Below the pieces are notes generated by a model that worked only from the letters and a program-made list of their open reading frames with translations, ran no database searches and was not told the origin of the DNA. A DNA stretch of 64,000 nt, taken from positions 697,544 to 761,543 of the forward strand of contig NZ_JAFMZM010000003.1 in NCBI RefSeq assembly GCF_024436375.1. Reading direction: 5' to 3'. Origin of the DNA: Nocardioides astragali (GTDB lineage Bacteria > Actinomycetota > Actinomycetes > Propionibacteriales > Nocardioidaceae). Position numbers and translations under genes: made by a program. Shown one piece after another: positions 1 through 7,307 of this stretch (its first letter is position 1; every line of letters starts with the position of its first letter).

Positions 1-1
1 C

Positions 2-322
2 ACCGTCACCGCGGTGCCGACCACCAAGGCGCTGCACCTCAAGTCCGCGGTCACCGCCCTGCCCGACGGCACCGTCATCGGCTACGAGCCGGTCGTGGAC
101 GACCCGACCACGTGGCCGGGCTTCCTCGCGATGCCGGAGGAGCCGGGGGCGCACGTCGTGCTCCTGGGTGACGACCGCCTGCTCATGTCTGCGGCGGCGC
201 CGGAGTCGACCGGCCTGCTCGCCGCGCGCGGGCTCGACGTGGTCACCGTCGACATCTCCGAGTTCGAGAAGCTCGAGGCCTGTGTGACCTGCCTGTCGGT
301 GCGGTTGCGCGGTCCGGCCTAG
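2..322 (+). CDS. Dimethylarginine dimethylaminohydrolase (DDAH) family, C-terminal part
   Basis: The reading frame is already open at the left edge, so the start lies outside the window; only about 106 C-terminal residues are visible. The DDAH family hydrolyses methylated arginines to citrulline and belongs to the amidinotransferase fold. The segment LHLKSAVTALPDG carries the family histidine, and KLEACVTCLSVRLRG near the C-terminus carries the cysteine expected to be the nucleophile. The protein ends normally a few residues after this motif, so the 3' end is intact. The next gene is convergent, 12 nt away. A related arginine-deiminase-fold enzyme is the alternative, but the ACVTCLSVR ending is typical of actinobacterial DDAH. 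Confidence 0.85.
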   Translation, partial: TVTAVPTTKALHLKSAVTALPDGTVIGYEPVVDDPTTWPGFLAMPEEPGAHVVLLGDDRLLMSAAAPESTGLLAARGLDVVTVDISEFEKLEACVTCLSVRLRGPA

Positions 323-334
323 CGGTCCGGGGCC

Positions 335-688
335 TCAGGCGTACGGGGCGGCCAGGCGCAGGTCGTCCACGAGCGCTCCGAACGCCTCGTCGTACCCGTC
401 CTTGCCGCGCAGCCGCAGCACCGCGGAGCGGTCGACGCCCGCCTCGGCGAGTGCCTCGTCGAGCACCCGGCCGGCAGGACCGACGAAGGGCTCACCCTGC
501 CGGTCCTCCTGGTCGCCGGGTTGCTCGCCGACGAGCATGATCCGGGCCGAGCGGTCGCCGGCCGAGAAGACCACCTGGGTGGCCGGTTCCCCGAGCTCGC
601 AGCCGCGGCAGTCGTGGGCGGCGGTCTGAAGGGCATCGAGCTCACCCGACTCCGGGACCCAGGGCGTGGCGTCCTTGACGTCGGCCAT
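335..688 (-). pseudogene. UdgX-type uracil-DNA glycosylase with an internal in-frame deletion
   Basis: The N-terminal half (residues about 1-80) is a clear family 4/UdgX uracil-DNA glycosylase: CRGCELG (two of the Fe-S cysteines), the GEQPGDQED water-activating motif and PFVGPAGRVLDEAL. After AGVDR the sequence jumps straight to SAVLRLRG...DDLRLAAPYA, which is how full-length relatives end just after their HPSxLR motif. The central region of roughly 90 residues is missing, including the remaining Fe-S cysteines, the KRRIH loop and the histidine of HPS. Relatives are about 200 aa; this one is 117 aa from the ATG at 688. The reading frame stays open, so this is a deletion derivative, probably non-functional. 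An earlier start up to 793 is possible but lacks family similarity. Confidence 0.75.
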
Positions 689-764
689 CTCCCCACCATG
701 CCCCGGACGGGCCCGCAACGGACCAGCCGGACGGGTGGGGCGACTGCGCACTCGGTCGTGAGCG

Positions 765-806
765 CCAACTTCCTGCGATGGGCGCGCGGTCATCGCAGGA
801 ACTTGG
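765..806. repeat. Imperfect palindrome (16-bp stem) between udgX remnant and fructosamine kinase gene
   Basis: Positions 765-780 and 791-806 are inverted copies with 15 of 16 bases pairing around a 10-nt loop. It lies just past the 3' end of the minus-strand kinase gene at 889, so it may terminate that transcript, but there is no T-run. No second copy was found in the window. Confidence 0.6.
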
Positions 807-888
807 GTCAGTGGGCCAAGGACGCAGCCAACCGACCAACCTGACCGGCCAGCTCGCAGCCTCCCCGCCTGACAGGGGCAGAAGGGCC

Positions 889-1752
889 TCAGCTGTAGCG
901 CGCCGCGACCTTTCCGGCCCGGGCGCCGTAGCTCCCGCCGAACATGCAGGCGTGCACGAGCAGGGGGAAGAGCTGATGGATCCCCAGTCGGTCCTCCCAG
1001 CCATCGGCGAGCGGGTGGGCCTCGGCGTAGGCCGCCATCACGCGGGGGAGGTGGGTGAGGCCGAAGAGGTGCAGCATCGCGAGGTCGACCTCGCGGTGCC
1101 CGCCGTAGGCCGCCGGGTCGATGACGTGGATCGCGAGGTCCTGACCCCAGAGGCAGTTGCCGTTCCAGAGGTCGCCGTGCAGTCGGGCCGGTGGCTCGTC
1201 GGGGATCAGCTCGGTGAGCCTGCCGACGACCCCCTCGACCGCCGCGGCGTCGGCATCGGTGATGGCGCCGCGGTCGCGGGCGAGCTTGAGGTAGGGGAGG
1301 ACGCGGCGAACGGCGTAGAACTCGGGCCAGGAACCGGCCGCCTTGTTGGGCAGGGGCAGCGTGCCGATGAACCCGTCGTGGTCGAGTCCCCAGTCGTCGG
1401 CGCCCGCGGCGTGGGTGCGGGCGAGCTGCTGGCCGAAGGTGGCCGCCGCTTCAGGCGGTGTCTTCGAGCTCTGCTCCACCCACGCCAGGATCACGCAGTC
1501 GCTCGCCGCGCCGAGAACCTCGGGCACCGGCAGCCCGCCGTCCACCTCGGCGAGCCATCGGAGTCCGGCTGCCTCGGCCTCGAAGAAGCCCTCAGGGGCG
1601 TGCGGCAGGGTCTTCATCAGCGCGGTCTGCCCGCTCGACAGCCGCAGCCGCGTCGCGGTGGAGATGTCGCCTCCGGCGACCGGGGAGGTCGCGACCACCG
1701 ACGCGCCGAGGAGCTCCTCGGCGCGCCTGGCGACCAGCGGCTGGCGAGCCAT
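889..1752 (-). CDS. Fructosamine kinase family protein
   Basis: This 287-aa protein matches the fructosamine-3-kinase/aminoglycoside-phosphotransferase-like family, which phosphorylates ketosamines on glycated proteins or small amines in the cytoplasm. Near residue 192 it has HGDLWNGN (catalytic Asp and Mg-binding Asn), followed by VIDPAAYGGHREVDLAML, the family's metal-binding Asp block. The N-terminal GGDISTATRL and MKTLP stretches correspond to the nucleotide loop and the phosphate-contacting lysine. Length matches the family. The ATG (1750-1752) overlaps the TGA of the upstream phosphatase gene by one base, so the two are co-transcribed and probably translationally coupled. Confidence 0.88.
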   Translation of the reverse strand: MARQPLVARRAEELLGASVVATSPVAGGDISTATRLRLSSGQTALMKTLPHAPEGFFEAEAAGLRWLAEVDGGLPVPEVLGAASDCVILAWVEQSSKTPPEAAATFGQQLARTHAAGADDWGLDHDGFIGTLPLPNKAAGSWPEFYAVRRVLPYLKLARDRGAITDADAAAVEGVVGRLTELIPDEPPARLHGDLWNGNCLWGQDLAIHVIDPAAYGGHREVDLAMLHLFGLTHLPRVMAAYAEAHPLADGWEDRLGIHQLFPLLVHACMFGGSYGARAGKVAARYS

Positions 1753-2276
1753 CAGGCCTGGCCCCCGGATGACGCCTCGACCGCGCCGGAGAGCGCGGTC
1801 ACGATCGCATCGCTCGTGCGCTCGACCATCGCCAGCACCTCCTCGAACCCGTCGGGGCCACCGTAGTACGGGTCCGGTACCTCGCCACCCGGATCGACGG
1901 GATCGAAGTCACGGAAGAGCCGGACGCGGTCGGCGCGCCCGCCCACGTCGGTGAGGTTGGCCTCGTCCATCACCAGCACCAGGTCGTACGCCTCGGGCCA
2001 GGTGGCGTCGTACTGCCGGGCGCGGTGCCGGGTCGGATCGTACGCGGCGGCGGTGAGGGTCGCCGCGGCCCGCGAGTCCATCGGGTTGCCGACGTGCCAG
2101 CCGCCGGTGCCGGACGAGGCCACCTCCACGCGGTCGTGGAGGCCGGCGTCGGCGAGCCGGCTCTCGAGCACGACGTGCGCCATCGGTGAGCGGCAGATGT
2201 TGCCCAGGCACACCAACGCGATGCGGTAGCGCCCGGGCGTCCGCGACGGGGGGAGCGGAGGTGACGTCCGGGGCAC
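1752..2276 (-). CDS. Low-molecular-weight protein-tyrosine-phosphatase
   Basis: The P-loop VCLGNICRSPMA (CX5R signature, catalytic Cys about residue 25) lies near the N-terminus, and the general-acid loop PDPYYGG is present in the C-terminal part; both are diagnostic of LMW-PTPs, which dephosphorylate tyrosine in the cytoplasm. I start it at GTG 2276, giving 174 aa, because this leaves a short N-terminal lead before the first beta strand; the open frame continues upstream but that part has no similarity to the family and overlaps the next gene. It sits in a minus-strand run with the holin-like gene (5 nt upstream) and the fructosamine kinase gene (1-nt overlap). Confidence 0.88.
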   Translation of the reverse strand: MPRTSPPLPPSRTPGRYRIALVCLGNICRSPMAHVVLESRLADAGLHDRVEVASSGTGGWHVGNPMDSRAAATLTAAAYDPTRHRARQYDATWPEAYDLVLVMDEANLTDVGGRADRVRLFRDFDPVDPGGEVPDPYYGGPDGFEEVLAMVERTSDAIVTALSGAVEASSGGQA

Positions 2277-2281
2277 CGGCC

Positions 2282-2671
2282 TCAGTCCCGGGCCGGCATG
2301 GCCGTCCGGACGCCCCAGCCGACAAGGGTCACGATGAGCGCGCCGACCAGCGCGGTCCAGAAGCCGTCGACGTGGAAGCCGAGGTCGAAGGCGTCGGCGA
2401 GCCGGGCGGTGAGCAGCAGCATCAGGGCGTTGATGACCAGCAGCAGGAAGCCGAGCGTCAAGATGATGAAGGGCAGCGACAGCAGCTTGATCACCGGCTC
2501 GATGAAGGTCGACACCAAGCCCAGGATGAGGGCCACGAGCAGCAGGGGCAGGATCTTCTCCTGCAGCTCGGCCTGGCCGCGGTCGGGGCCGTCGAACCAG
2601 ATCCCGCCGAGCAGCTGGGCGGCCACGGCGAGTCCCGCCGCATAGGTCAGCAACCACGTCACGAAGCGCAT
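2282..2671 (-). CDS. Phage holin family IV-like (YvlD-type) membrane protein
   Basis: This is a 129-aa protein with about four membrane segments: an N-terminal one at residues 4-22, two central ones around LPLLLVALILGLVS and LSLPFIILTLGFLLLVINAL, and a C-terminal one around FWTALVGALIVTLVGWG. The central LSLPFIILTLG...LLVINALMLLLTA pattern is the hallmark of the small membrane family often named after mycobacteriophage holins but widespread in chromosomes. Its function is unknown and there is no phage context here. A -10 box TAGGGT (2683-2678 on the minus strand) ends 6 nt before the ATG, so the transcript is probably leaderless. Confidence 0.8.
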   Translation of the reverse strand: MRFVTWLLTYAAGLAVAAQLLGGIWFDGPDRGQAELQEKILPLLLVALILGLVSTFIEPVIKLLSLPFIILTLGFLLLVINALMLLLTARLADAFDLGFHVDGFWTALVGALIVTLVGWGVRTAMPARD

Positions 2672-2677
2672 GGCACG

Positions 2678-2683
2678 ACCCTA
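2678..2683 (-). promoter_or_regulatory. Putative -10 box of a leaderless transcript (gene starting at 2671)
   Basis: TAGGGT on the minus strand fits the actinobacterial TANNNT -10 and is followed by a 6-nt gap to the ATG, the geometry of a leaderless mRNA. No clear -35 is seen. Confidence 0.5.
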
Positions 2684-2702
2684 GCCAAGTCCCACCACCG
2701 GC

Positions 2703-2708
2703 TACCCT
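2703..2708 (+). promoter_or_regulatory. Putative -10 box of a leaderless transcript (VanZ-like gene)
   Basis: TACCCT fits TANNNT and ends 7 nt before GTG 2716; there is no Shine-Dalgarno sequence before that start. Confidence 0.4.
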
Positions 2709-2715
2709 CACCGGC

Positions 2716-3276
2716 GTGGTCACGATCGGCGGCACGGGCGTCATGGTGCTCGGTGCCCTCGCCGCCGGGGTCGTCTCGGTCCTCACGGCCCTGGTCACGC
2801 GGCGCTGGCTCGGCACCACCTCGGCGGTCGCGGTCGCGGGCCTGCTCTGGTCACTCGTCGCGATCGCGCTGGTGACGCTGGTGCCGACGCGTGCCGACAT
2901 CGGGATCGTGCCGGCCGAGAGCCGCAGCGACTCCTGCTCGTGGGAATACGGGGGCCCGTCGGGAGCGGCCTTCGAGGTCCTCGGCCTCGACCAGCGCACC
3001 CTCAACGTGCTGTTGTTCGTGCCGGCCGGGATGTTCCTTGTGCTGGCGATCGGACGATGGTGGTCCGGGCTGTTGCTCGCGCCGATCGGCCTCGCCGGCC
3101 TGGCGGCGTACAGCCTGGCCATCGAGTTCGTCCAGCTCCAGCTCGCTCGTCTCGACCGCGCGTGCGACGTCACCGACGTGGTCGACAACGTCCTCGGTGC
3201 GGGGGTCGGGTTCGTGATCGGGGTGGTCCTGCTGCCGATGCTGAGGCCGTGGCAGGGCCGGCGCGCCGATCACTAA
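2716..3276 (+). CDS. VanZ-like family membrane protein
   Basis: The 186-aa protein has an N-terminal hydrophobic segment, a second at residues about 38-58, a central LNVLLFVPAGMFLVLAI segment, and a C-terminal segment in the stretch VVDNVLGAGVGFVIGVV. The pattern LNxLLFVPxG ... EFVQ ... D(V)TDVVDNVLGA is the VanZ-like family core. VanZ itself gives low-level teicoplanin resistance, but the family is broad and this copy has no van genes nearby. Start at GTG 2716, with a TACCCT -10 just upstream suggesting a leaderless mRNA. The next gene starts 9 nt after the stop but has its own -10. Confidence 0.75.
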   Translation: MVTIGGTGVMVLGALAAGVVSVLTALVTRRWLGTTSAVAVAGLLWSLVAIALVTLVPTRADIGIVPAESRSDSCSWEYGGPSGAAFEVLGLDQRTLNVLLFVPAGMFLVLAIGRWWSGLLLAPIGLAGLAAYSLAIEFVQLQLARLDRACDVTDVVDNVLGAGVGFVIGVVLLPMLRPWQGRRADH

Positions 3277-3279
3277 GGT
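3274..3279 (+). promoter_or_regulatory. Putative -10 box of a leaderless transcript (aminotransferase gene)
   Basis: TAAGGT ends 6 nt before ATG 3286 and overlaps the stop codon of the VanZ-like gene (TAA at 3274-3276). Confidence 0.5.
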
Positions 3280-3285
3280 CAGGGC

Positions 3286-4368
3286 ATGTCCACCGCCTCC
3301 TCAGGGCCGCAGCCTCGGCCCAACGTGCTCGCCATCCCGACGTACGTCGCCGGCAAGCCGCCCGTCGCCCAGCCCGGGCTGACCTCCTACAAGCTGTCGT
3401 CCAACGAGAACCCCTACCCGCCGCTCCCCGGCGTGCTCGAGGCCGCCACCGCCGCGGCGGCCCAGATGAACCGCTACCCCGACATGGGCAGCACCGCGCT
3501 CTACGCGGCGCTGGGCGAGGCGATGGGAGTACCGACCGACGACCTGGCCGCGGCGACCGGTTCGGTGGCGCTGATCTACCAGCTCGTCAACGCCTTCTGC
3601 GAGCCGGGCGACGAGGTCGTCTACGCCTGGCGTTCGTTCGAGGCCTACCCCATCGCCGTCACGGCGGGCGGCGCGCGGAGCGTCCAGGTGCCGGTGACCG
3701 CCGACGGTCGCCACGATCTCGACGCGATGGCGGCCGCGATCACCGATCGCACCAAGGTGGTCATCGTCTGCACGCCCAACAACCCCACCGGTCCGGCCGT
3801 GACCCAGTCCGACCTCGACGCCTTCATCGCGCGGGTGCCGGCGCACGTGGTCGTCGTCGTCGACGAGGCCTACCTCGAGTTCGTCCGGATGGACGACGCC
3901 ATCGACGGCATCGCGACCTACCGGCGCCACGACAACGTCGTGCTCACCCGCACCTTCTCCAAGGCCTACGGCCTGGCCGGCTTCCGCGTCGGGTACGCCG
4001 TGGCTCCCGCGCCGCTGGCCGCCGCGCTGCGGGCGGTGTCGCTGCCGTTCGGCGTCAGCCACGTCGCCCAGGCCGCCGCCGTCGCGTCCCTCGCGGCGCA
4101 GGACGAGCTGTTCGAGCGCGTCGAGGACCTGGTCGCGCGGCGCGCCGACCTGGTGGCCCGGCTCCGCGAGGCCGGTTGGGACCTCCCGGAGGCGCAGGGC
4201 AACTTCGTCTGGTTCCCCCTGGGGGAGCGGTCCCTCGACTTCGCCGCCGCCTGCGGTGAGGTGGGGATCTCAGTGCGTCCCTTCGCCGGCGACGGCGTAC
4301 GCGTCAGCATCGGCGAGGCGGAGGCCTTCGACCGCGTCGTCGAGGTCGCGGCCCGCTACGCCCCCTGA
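3286..4368 (+). CDS. Histidinol-phosphate / aromatic aminotransferase (class I/II PLP enzyme)
   Basis: The 360-aa protein is a fold-type I aminotransferase of the HisC/Pat group, which transaminates histidinol phosphate or aromatic 2-oxoacids using glutamate. Visible family marks are LSSNENPYPPLPGV near residue 35, CTPNNPTGP, VVDEAYLEF (PLP-ring Asp) and TFSKAYGLAGFRVGY with the PLP lysine. No his genes are adjacent, which favours the stand-alone aromatic aminotransferase (often called Pat or HisC2) over the his-operon enzyme, but sequence alone does not settle this. It is probably expressed as a leaderless mRNA. Confidence 0.85.
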   Translation: MSTASSGPQPRPNVLAIPTYVAGKPPVAQPGLTSYKLSSNENPYPPLPGVLEAATAAAAQMNRYPDMGSTALYAALGEAMGVPTDDLAAATGSVALIYQLVNAFCEPGDEVVYAWRSFEAYPIAVTAGGARSVQVPVTADGRHDLDAMAAAITDRTKVVIVCTPNNPTGPAVTQSDLDAFIARVPAHVVVVVDEAYLEFVRMDDAIDGIATYRRHDNVVLTRTFSKAYGLAGFRVGYAVAPAPLAAALRAVSLPFGVSHVAQAAAVASLAAQDELFERVEDLVARRADLVARLREAGWDLPEAQGNFVWFPLGERSLDFAAACGEVGISVRPFAGDGVRVSIGEAEAFDRVVEVAARYAP

Positions 4369-4410
4369 GGGGCGGACAACCTCAGGAAGAGCCTGACAAC
4401 CCCTCGTGGG

Positions 4411-5670
4411 TCAGCCGCGGCTCGCGGGGGCAGGGGATGTCGCCGGGGCGCGGTCCATCGACCGGAAGGACGGCACCCGGGTCGGCGCCATCGTGGTGAC
4501 GAAGTACGCCGCTGCGGCGATCAGCAGCGCGGGTGAGATCCCCAGCCCGGCCACCGCCAGCCCCCCGAGCACGCCACCGAGCGGCATGAGCGACCAGCAG
4601 ATCGCGGTGTTGAGCGAGGAGACCCGGCCCAGCAGGGGTGCCGGGATCCGCTCCATGATCACGGCGCCGAGGATCGGGTTGAGGAAGCCGGAGGCAACGC
4701 CGGCGGCGGCGGTGATCGCAAAGACCGCCCAGACCGGCGACTCCAGCGCCAGCACGACGTAGCGCGGGGCGCCGCAGATGAGGAACGCGATGACGTACGT
4801 CCTGAACCGCGGCAGCGTCTCGCCCCAGCGCGCCGCAGCCAGGGCGCCGATCACTGACGCGCCGCTCATCACCGCGAACAGGCTGCCCAGCACCGCGACA
4901 CCCGCGCCGGACTCCTTCGCCCAGACGGGCGCGAGCACCGCGCTGTAGGCCTGGTCGACCAGGTTGGTGACCGCCACCATGACGCAGATCGCGACCAGGA
5001 CAGGCTCGGTGCGCAGGAAGTCCCAGCCCTGCCTCAGCTCCTGGATGTACGACGTCGAGCCGGCGTCGACCTCCCGACCGACCGGTCCCCCGAGCCCGGT
5101 CGTGGCGATCGCGAAGACGACGAACGAGACGAAGAACGACGCGGCGTCGAGGTAGAGAGCGTTGGCCGCGCCGACCGTGGCGACGAGCAGCCCGGCGAGA
5201 GCGGCACCGCCCATCGACGACGTGCGCTCGACCGCGGACGCGAGGCCGGAGACGCGCTCGAGCGAGTAGCCCGCGACCCGCGCGATCTCCGGGGTCATCG
5301 CCGCCTTCCCGGCATCGCCCGGGCCGCGCAGGGCGCCGGCCACGGCGACGAGGACGAGAAGCGTCGGCAGGCTGAGCATCCCGAGGCCGTGGAGCAGCGG
5401 GATCGCCGCGACGACGAAGGCGGACAGCAGGTCGCAGACGAGGGTGACGCGTCGGGGGCCGACCCGGTCCAGCAGTGGCCCGCCCAGGGCCTTGAACAGC
5501 ACCAACGGGGTGATCTCCGCGGCGGCGACCAGTCCGGTCTGGGTGGCCGAGCCGGTGGTGGACAGCACGAACCACGGGATGGCGATCATCGAGATCCGGG
5601 TGCCGACGAGGGAGATGCCCTCGGCGAGCAGTCCGCCGGCGAGCGGGGTGCGACGGGCCGTCAGGCTCAC
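4411..5670 (-). CDS. MFS transporter, efflux type
   Basis: This 419-aa protein has about 12 hydrophobic segments and the MFS loop FKALGGPLLDRVGPRRV after segment 2, matching DHA-like/enterobactin-exporter-like drug exporters. It starts at GTG 5670, whose G-T-G-A overlaps the TGA of the ArsR-type regulator gene upstream, so the pair is one operon. The regulator-exporter arrangement suggests ligand-induced efflux of a toxic compound; the substrate cannot be told. The segment ERTSSMGGAALAGLLVATVG is typical of the MFS_3 group. Confidence 0.82.
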   Translation of the reverse strand: MSLTARRTPLAGGLLAEGISLVGTRISMIAIPWFVLSTTGSATQTGLVAAAEITPLVLFKALGGPLLDRVGPRRVTLVCDLLSAFVVAAIPLLHGLGMLSLPTLLVLVAVAGALRGPGDAGKAAMTPEIARVAGYSLERVSGLASAVERTSSMGGAALAGLLVATVGAANALYLDAASFFVSFVVFAIATTGLGGPVGREVDAGSTSYIQELRQGWDFLRTEPVLVAICVMVAVTNLVDQAYSAVLAPVWAKESGAGVAVLGSLFAVMSGASVIGALAAARWGETLPRFRTYVIAFLICGAPRYVVLALESPVWAVFAITAAAGVASGFLNPILGAVIMERIPAPLLGRVSSLNTAICWSLMPLGGVLGGLAVAGLGISPALLIAAAAYFVTTMAPTRVPSFRSMDRAPATSPAPASRG

Positions 5671-6227
5671 TGCTCGCCCCACTGCTGGCCCGGGCGGGGA
5701 AAGGCGTTGAGGTTGACCACGAAGGGCGCGGCGGCGTCGTCGTCGGAGTCCTCGGCCTCCTCGAGGGTCCGCGCCAGGGTCCGGACGAGCGCCTCGGCCT
5801 GCGCCGGAGTCAGTGAGAGCTCCCAGTCGCTGAGCGTGCCGACCGTGCGCCACTCCTCCGGCAGGAACGGCATCTCCGAGACAGCGGCGCGCATACGGTC
5901 GGCGTACAACAGGGCAACCGCCGTCAGGTAGGCCTCGACATCGCTGTCGACGACGCCCTTCTCCCGGAAGTCCGTGCGGGTGCTGGAGTGGGCCGCGCGC
6001 CACCAGCGGTCTCGGGCGTTGCCGCGCTCGGTGTCCTCCTCGATGAAGCCGTGCTGGGCCAGCTGGCGCAGGTGGTAGGACGTCGCGCCCGTGTTGAGCG
6101 CGAGGCGCTGCGCGAGCGTGGTCGCGGTCGCCGGGCCCTCCCCGCGCAGGAGGGTCAGTATCCGCAGGCGCACCGGGTGGCTCAGTGCGCGCAGGCCGGC
6201 GATGTCGGGAGTGATGGAGGAGGCCAC
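5667..6227 (-). CDS. ArsR/helix-turn-helix transcriptional regulator
   Basis: The 186-aa protein has an N-terminal winged helix: LRALSHPVRLRILTLL (residues about 12-27), then ATTLAQRLALNTGATSYHLR as the recognition helix and HGFIEEDTERGNARDRWWRA as the wing. The C-terminal half is acidic and variable, as in ArsR-like regulators of transporters. No metal-binding Cys pair is seen, so it is not a typical metal sensor. A -10 TAGCCT (6239-6234, minus) lies 6 nt from the GTG start, and a -35-like TTGCAA 17 nt further on lies inside the palindrome at 6254-6265, so autoregulation is likely. Confidence 0.85.
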   Translation of the reverse strand: MASSITPDIAGLRALSHPVRLRILTLLRGEGPATATTLAQRLALNTGATSYHLRQLAQHGFIEEDTERGNARDRWWRAAHSSTRTDFREKGVVDSDVEAYLTAVALLYADRMRAAVSEMPFLPEEWRTVGTLSDWELSLTPAQAEALVRTLARTLEEAEDSDDDAAAPFVVNLNAFPRPGQQWGEQ

Positions 6228-6233
6228 GACGAC

Positions 6234-6239
6234 AGGCTA
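6234..6239 (-). promoter_or_regulatory. Putative -10 box of the ArsR-type regulator gene
   Basis: TAGCCT on the minus strand ends 6 nt from GTG 6227. TTGCAA at 6262-6257 is placed with a 17-nt spacer as the -35. Confidence 0.55.
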
Positions 6240-6253
6240 CGACTGCCAAGAGT

Positions 6254-6265
6254 TGTTTGCAAACA
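6254..6265. promoter_or_regulatory. Palindromic operator between the ArsR-type regulator and the GST-like gene
   Basis: TGTTTGCAAACA is a perfect 12-bp palindrome, extended by weaker symmetry to about 6248-6271 (AAGAGT...GTTCTT). It covers the predicted -35 of the regulator gene and lies about 35 bp upstream of the divergent gene at 6299, so it is the likely binding site of the regulator for both directions. Confidence 0.6.
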
Positions 6266-6286
6266 GTTCTTTGTGATCGGCGCCAC

Positions 6287-6292
6287 TACAGT
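6287..6292 (+). promoter_or_regulatory. Putative -10 box of a leaderless transcript (GST-like gene)
   Basis: TACAGT ends 6 nt before ATG 6299. No Shine-Dalgarno sequence precedes that ATG. Confidence 0.5.
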
Positions 6293-6298
6293 TGAATC

Positions 6299-7288
6299 AT
6301 GAACGACAGCACGAGCTACACGCACAAGGGCGAGCCGTTCGAGCGCGACATGACCTATCTCCCGGACCGGATCCTGGCAGGGGAGACGTCCGCCGACCCG
6401 CTCGACGACGCCTTCCCCAGCGGCTCGAAGGACAGCCCGCGCGACGTGCCGCGCTGGGACGTGGCCTCGGGGCGCTACCGGCTCGTCGCTGCTCGCGCCT
6501 GCCCGTGGGCGCACCGGTCGATCATCGTCCGCACCCTCCTCGGACTCGACGACGTCATCTCCTGGGGTGCCCCGGGCCCGACCCACGACTCCCGCAGCTG
6601 GACCTTCGACCTCGACGAGGGCGGCCGCGACCCCGTCCTCGGGATCGAGCGGCTCCAGGAGGCCTACTTCGCCCGAGACCCCGACTACGCGCGCGGCATC
6701 ACGGTGCCGGCGATCGTCGACGTCGAGTCCGGCAAGGTCGTCACCAACGACTTCCCGCAGATCACCCACGACCTCTTCTTCGAGTGGCGCGAGCACCAGC
6801 GGCCCGACGCACCCGACCTGTGGCCGGCCGACGTCCGCGAGGAGATGGAGGCGGTGATGAAGCGGGTCTTCACCGAGGTCAACAACGGGGTCTACCGCTG
6901 CGGCTTCGCCGGCTCGCAGGAGGCCTACGACGAGGCGTACGAGCGGCTGTGGGCCACGATGGACTGGCTTGAGGACCGGCTCGCCGACCGCCGCTACCTG
7001 ATGGGCGACAAGCTGACCGAGGCCGACGTCCGGCTCTTCACGACACTTCTCCGCTTCGACGCGGTCTACCACGGCCACTTCAAGTGCAACCGCAACAAGC
7101 TGACCGAGATGCCCCACCTCTGGGCCTATGCGCGCGACCTGTTCCAGACGCCGGGCTTCGGCGACGAGGTCGACTTCGGCCAGATCAAGCAGCACTACTA
7201 CGTCGTGCACACCGACATCAACCCGACCCAGATCGTGCCGGCCGGGCCCGACCCCGCGGTGTGGTCGACGCCGCACGGCCGGGGCTGA
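6299..7288 (+). CDS. Xi-class glutathione S-transferase-like / glutathionyl-hydroquinone reductase family
   Basis: The 329-aa protein matches the ECM4/YqjG family. The catalytic cysteine is in the RACPWAHRSII motif near residue 67, and the C-terminal helical domain has EVNNGVYRCGFAGSQEAY and the GDKLTEADVRLFTTLLRFD helix typical of these reductases. The family reduces glutathionyl-hydroquinones; actinobacteria of this type generally use mycothiol, so a mycothiol conjugate is the likelier substrate (inference). Divergence from the ArsR/MFS operon across a shared palindrome suggests a joint response to quinones or related electrophiles. Confidence 0.85.
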   Translation: MNDSTSYTHKGEPFERDMTYLPDRILAGETSADPLDDAFPSGSKDSPRDVPRWDVASGRYRLVAARACPWAHRSIIVRTLLGLDDVISWGAPGPTHDSRSWTFDLDEGGRDPVLGIERLQEAYFARDPDYARGITVPAIVDVESGKVVTNDFPQITHDLFFEWREHQRPDAPDLWPADVREEMEAVMKRVFTEVNNGVYRCGFAGSQEAYDEAYERLWATMDWLEDRLADRRYLMGDKLTEADVRLFTTLLRFDAVYHGHFKCNRNKLTEMPHLWAYARDLFQTPGFGDEVDFGQIKQHYYVVHTDINPTQIVPAGPDPAVWSTPHGRG

Positions 7289-7307
7289 CCAGGGTCAGGG
7301 CGGGGGG

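Noticed and set aside
2282..2671. Holin-like protein considered as evidence of a prophage
   Set aside because: The family is widespread in bacterial chromosomes and no integrase, terminase or structural phage gene is near.
2277..3188. Upstream extension of the LMW phosphatase frame over the holin and VanZ region
   Set aside because: The extension is antisense or out of frame to two well-supported membrane-protein genes and has no similarity to phosphatases.
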